Below are positions 18,759-19,691 of a stretch of 19,691 bases of DNA, piece after piece. Source of the stretch: Thermoanaerobaculaceae bacterium (GTDB lineage Bacteria; Acidobacteriota; Thermoanaerobaculia; Thermoanaerobaculales; Thermoanaerobaculaceae); assembly GCA_022865555.1 (NCBI GenBank), contig JALHTD010000105.1, positions 1-19,691 of the forward strand. Reading direction: 5' to 3'. The position numbers and the translations under genes are program-made. The notes under the pieces are model-generated. The model did not search any database. It was not told where the DNA came from and was given only the letters and a program-made list of their open reading frames with translations. Each line of letters opens with the position of its first letter. Position 1 is the first letter of the stretch.

Positions 18759-19691
<933 letters not shown>

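Overview
The window is a dense, GC-rich stretch of bacterial core genome, almost all on the + strand. It holds the translation and transcription superoperon region of what I infer to be a member of the Acidobacteriota. Reasons: high GC; S9-family peptidases beside ribosomal genes; intergenic repeats of the 'HPERSEGS'-coding type and heptameric tandem repeats; and a cysteine-rich insert in RpoB that I recall, without being able to verify it, from acidobacterial RpoB proteins. The class cannot be fixed from this window.

Layout. (1) 1-2496: the 3' end of an S9C-like peptidase (+) converges on a complete prolyl-oligopeptidase lipoprotein (-), with a hairpin terminator between them. (2) 2632-6118: a near-consensus promoter, then rplM-rpsI-rpsB-tsf-pyrH (L13, S9, S2, EF-Ts, UMP kinase). 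(3) 6119-8900: an intergenic region with heptamer repeats, frr (ribosome recycling factor) ending inside a strong hairpin, a REP-like repeat, a fused ispDF, and an rlmB-like SpoU methyltransferase overlapping it by 14 bp from a TTG start. (4) 8897-11345: a clear sigma70 promoter, tRNA-Thr(UGU), tRNA-Tyr(GUA), tRNA-Gly(UCC), tRNA-Thr(GGU), tuf, rpmG, tRNA-Trp(CCA) and secE. (5) 11361-19691: nusG, rplK, rplA, rplJ, rplL, an attenuator-like hairpin, rpoB, and the first 311 codons of rpoC, cut by the window end.

Most of this order is the classic conserved bacterial order (compare thrU-tyrU-glyT-thrT-tufB-secE-nusG-rplKAJL-rpoBC in E. coli). The genes together supply ribosomal proteins, elongation factors with tRNAs, ribosome recycling, secretion, transcription elongation and RNA polymerase.

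The unusual material lies inside the housekeeping proteins. RpoB has a Lys/Ala/Pro-rich histone-H1-like N-terminal tail of about 90 residues. It also has an eight-cysteine insert of about 64 residues whose first half copies the WEC-x-C-G...C-x-x-C-G pattern and exact spacing of the beta' (RpoC) N-terminal zinc finger encoded in the next gene. EF-Tu lacks the near-universal switch-I sequence, has altered P-loop and G5 residues, and is written in a TTG/ACG/GTG-rich codon dialect unlike its neighbours until its last ~21 codons. No CRISPR, IS element, phage or rRNA gene was seen, and no gene-free stretch exceeds 300 bp.
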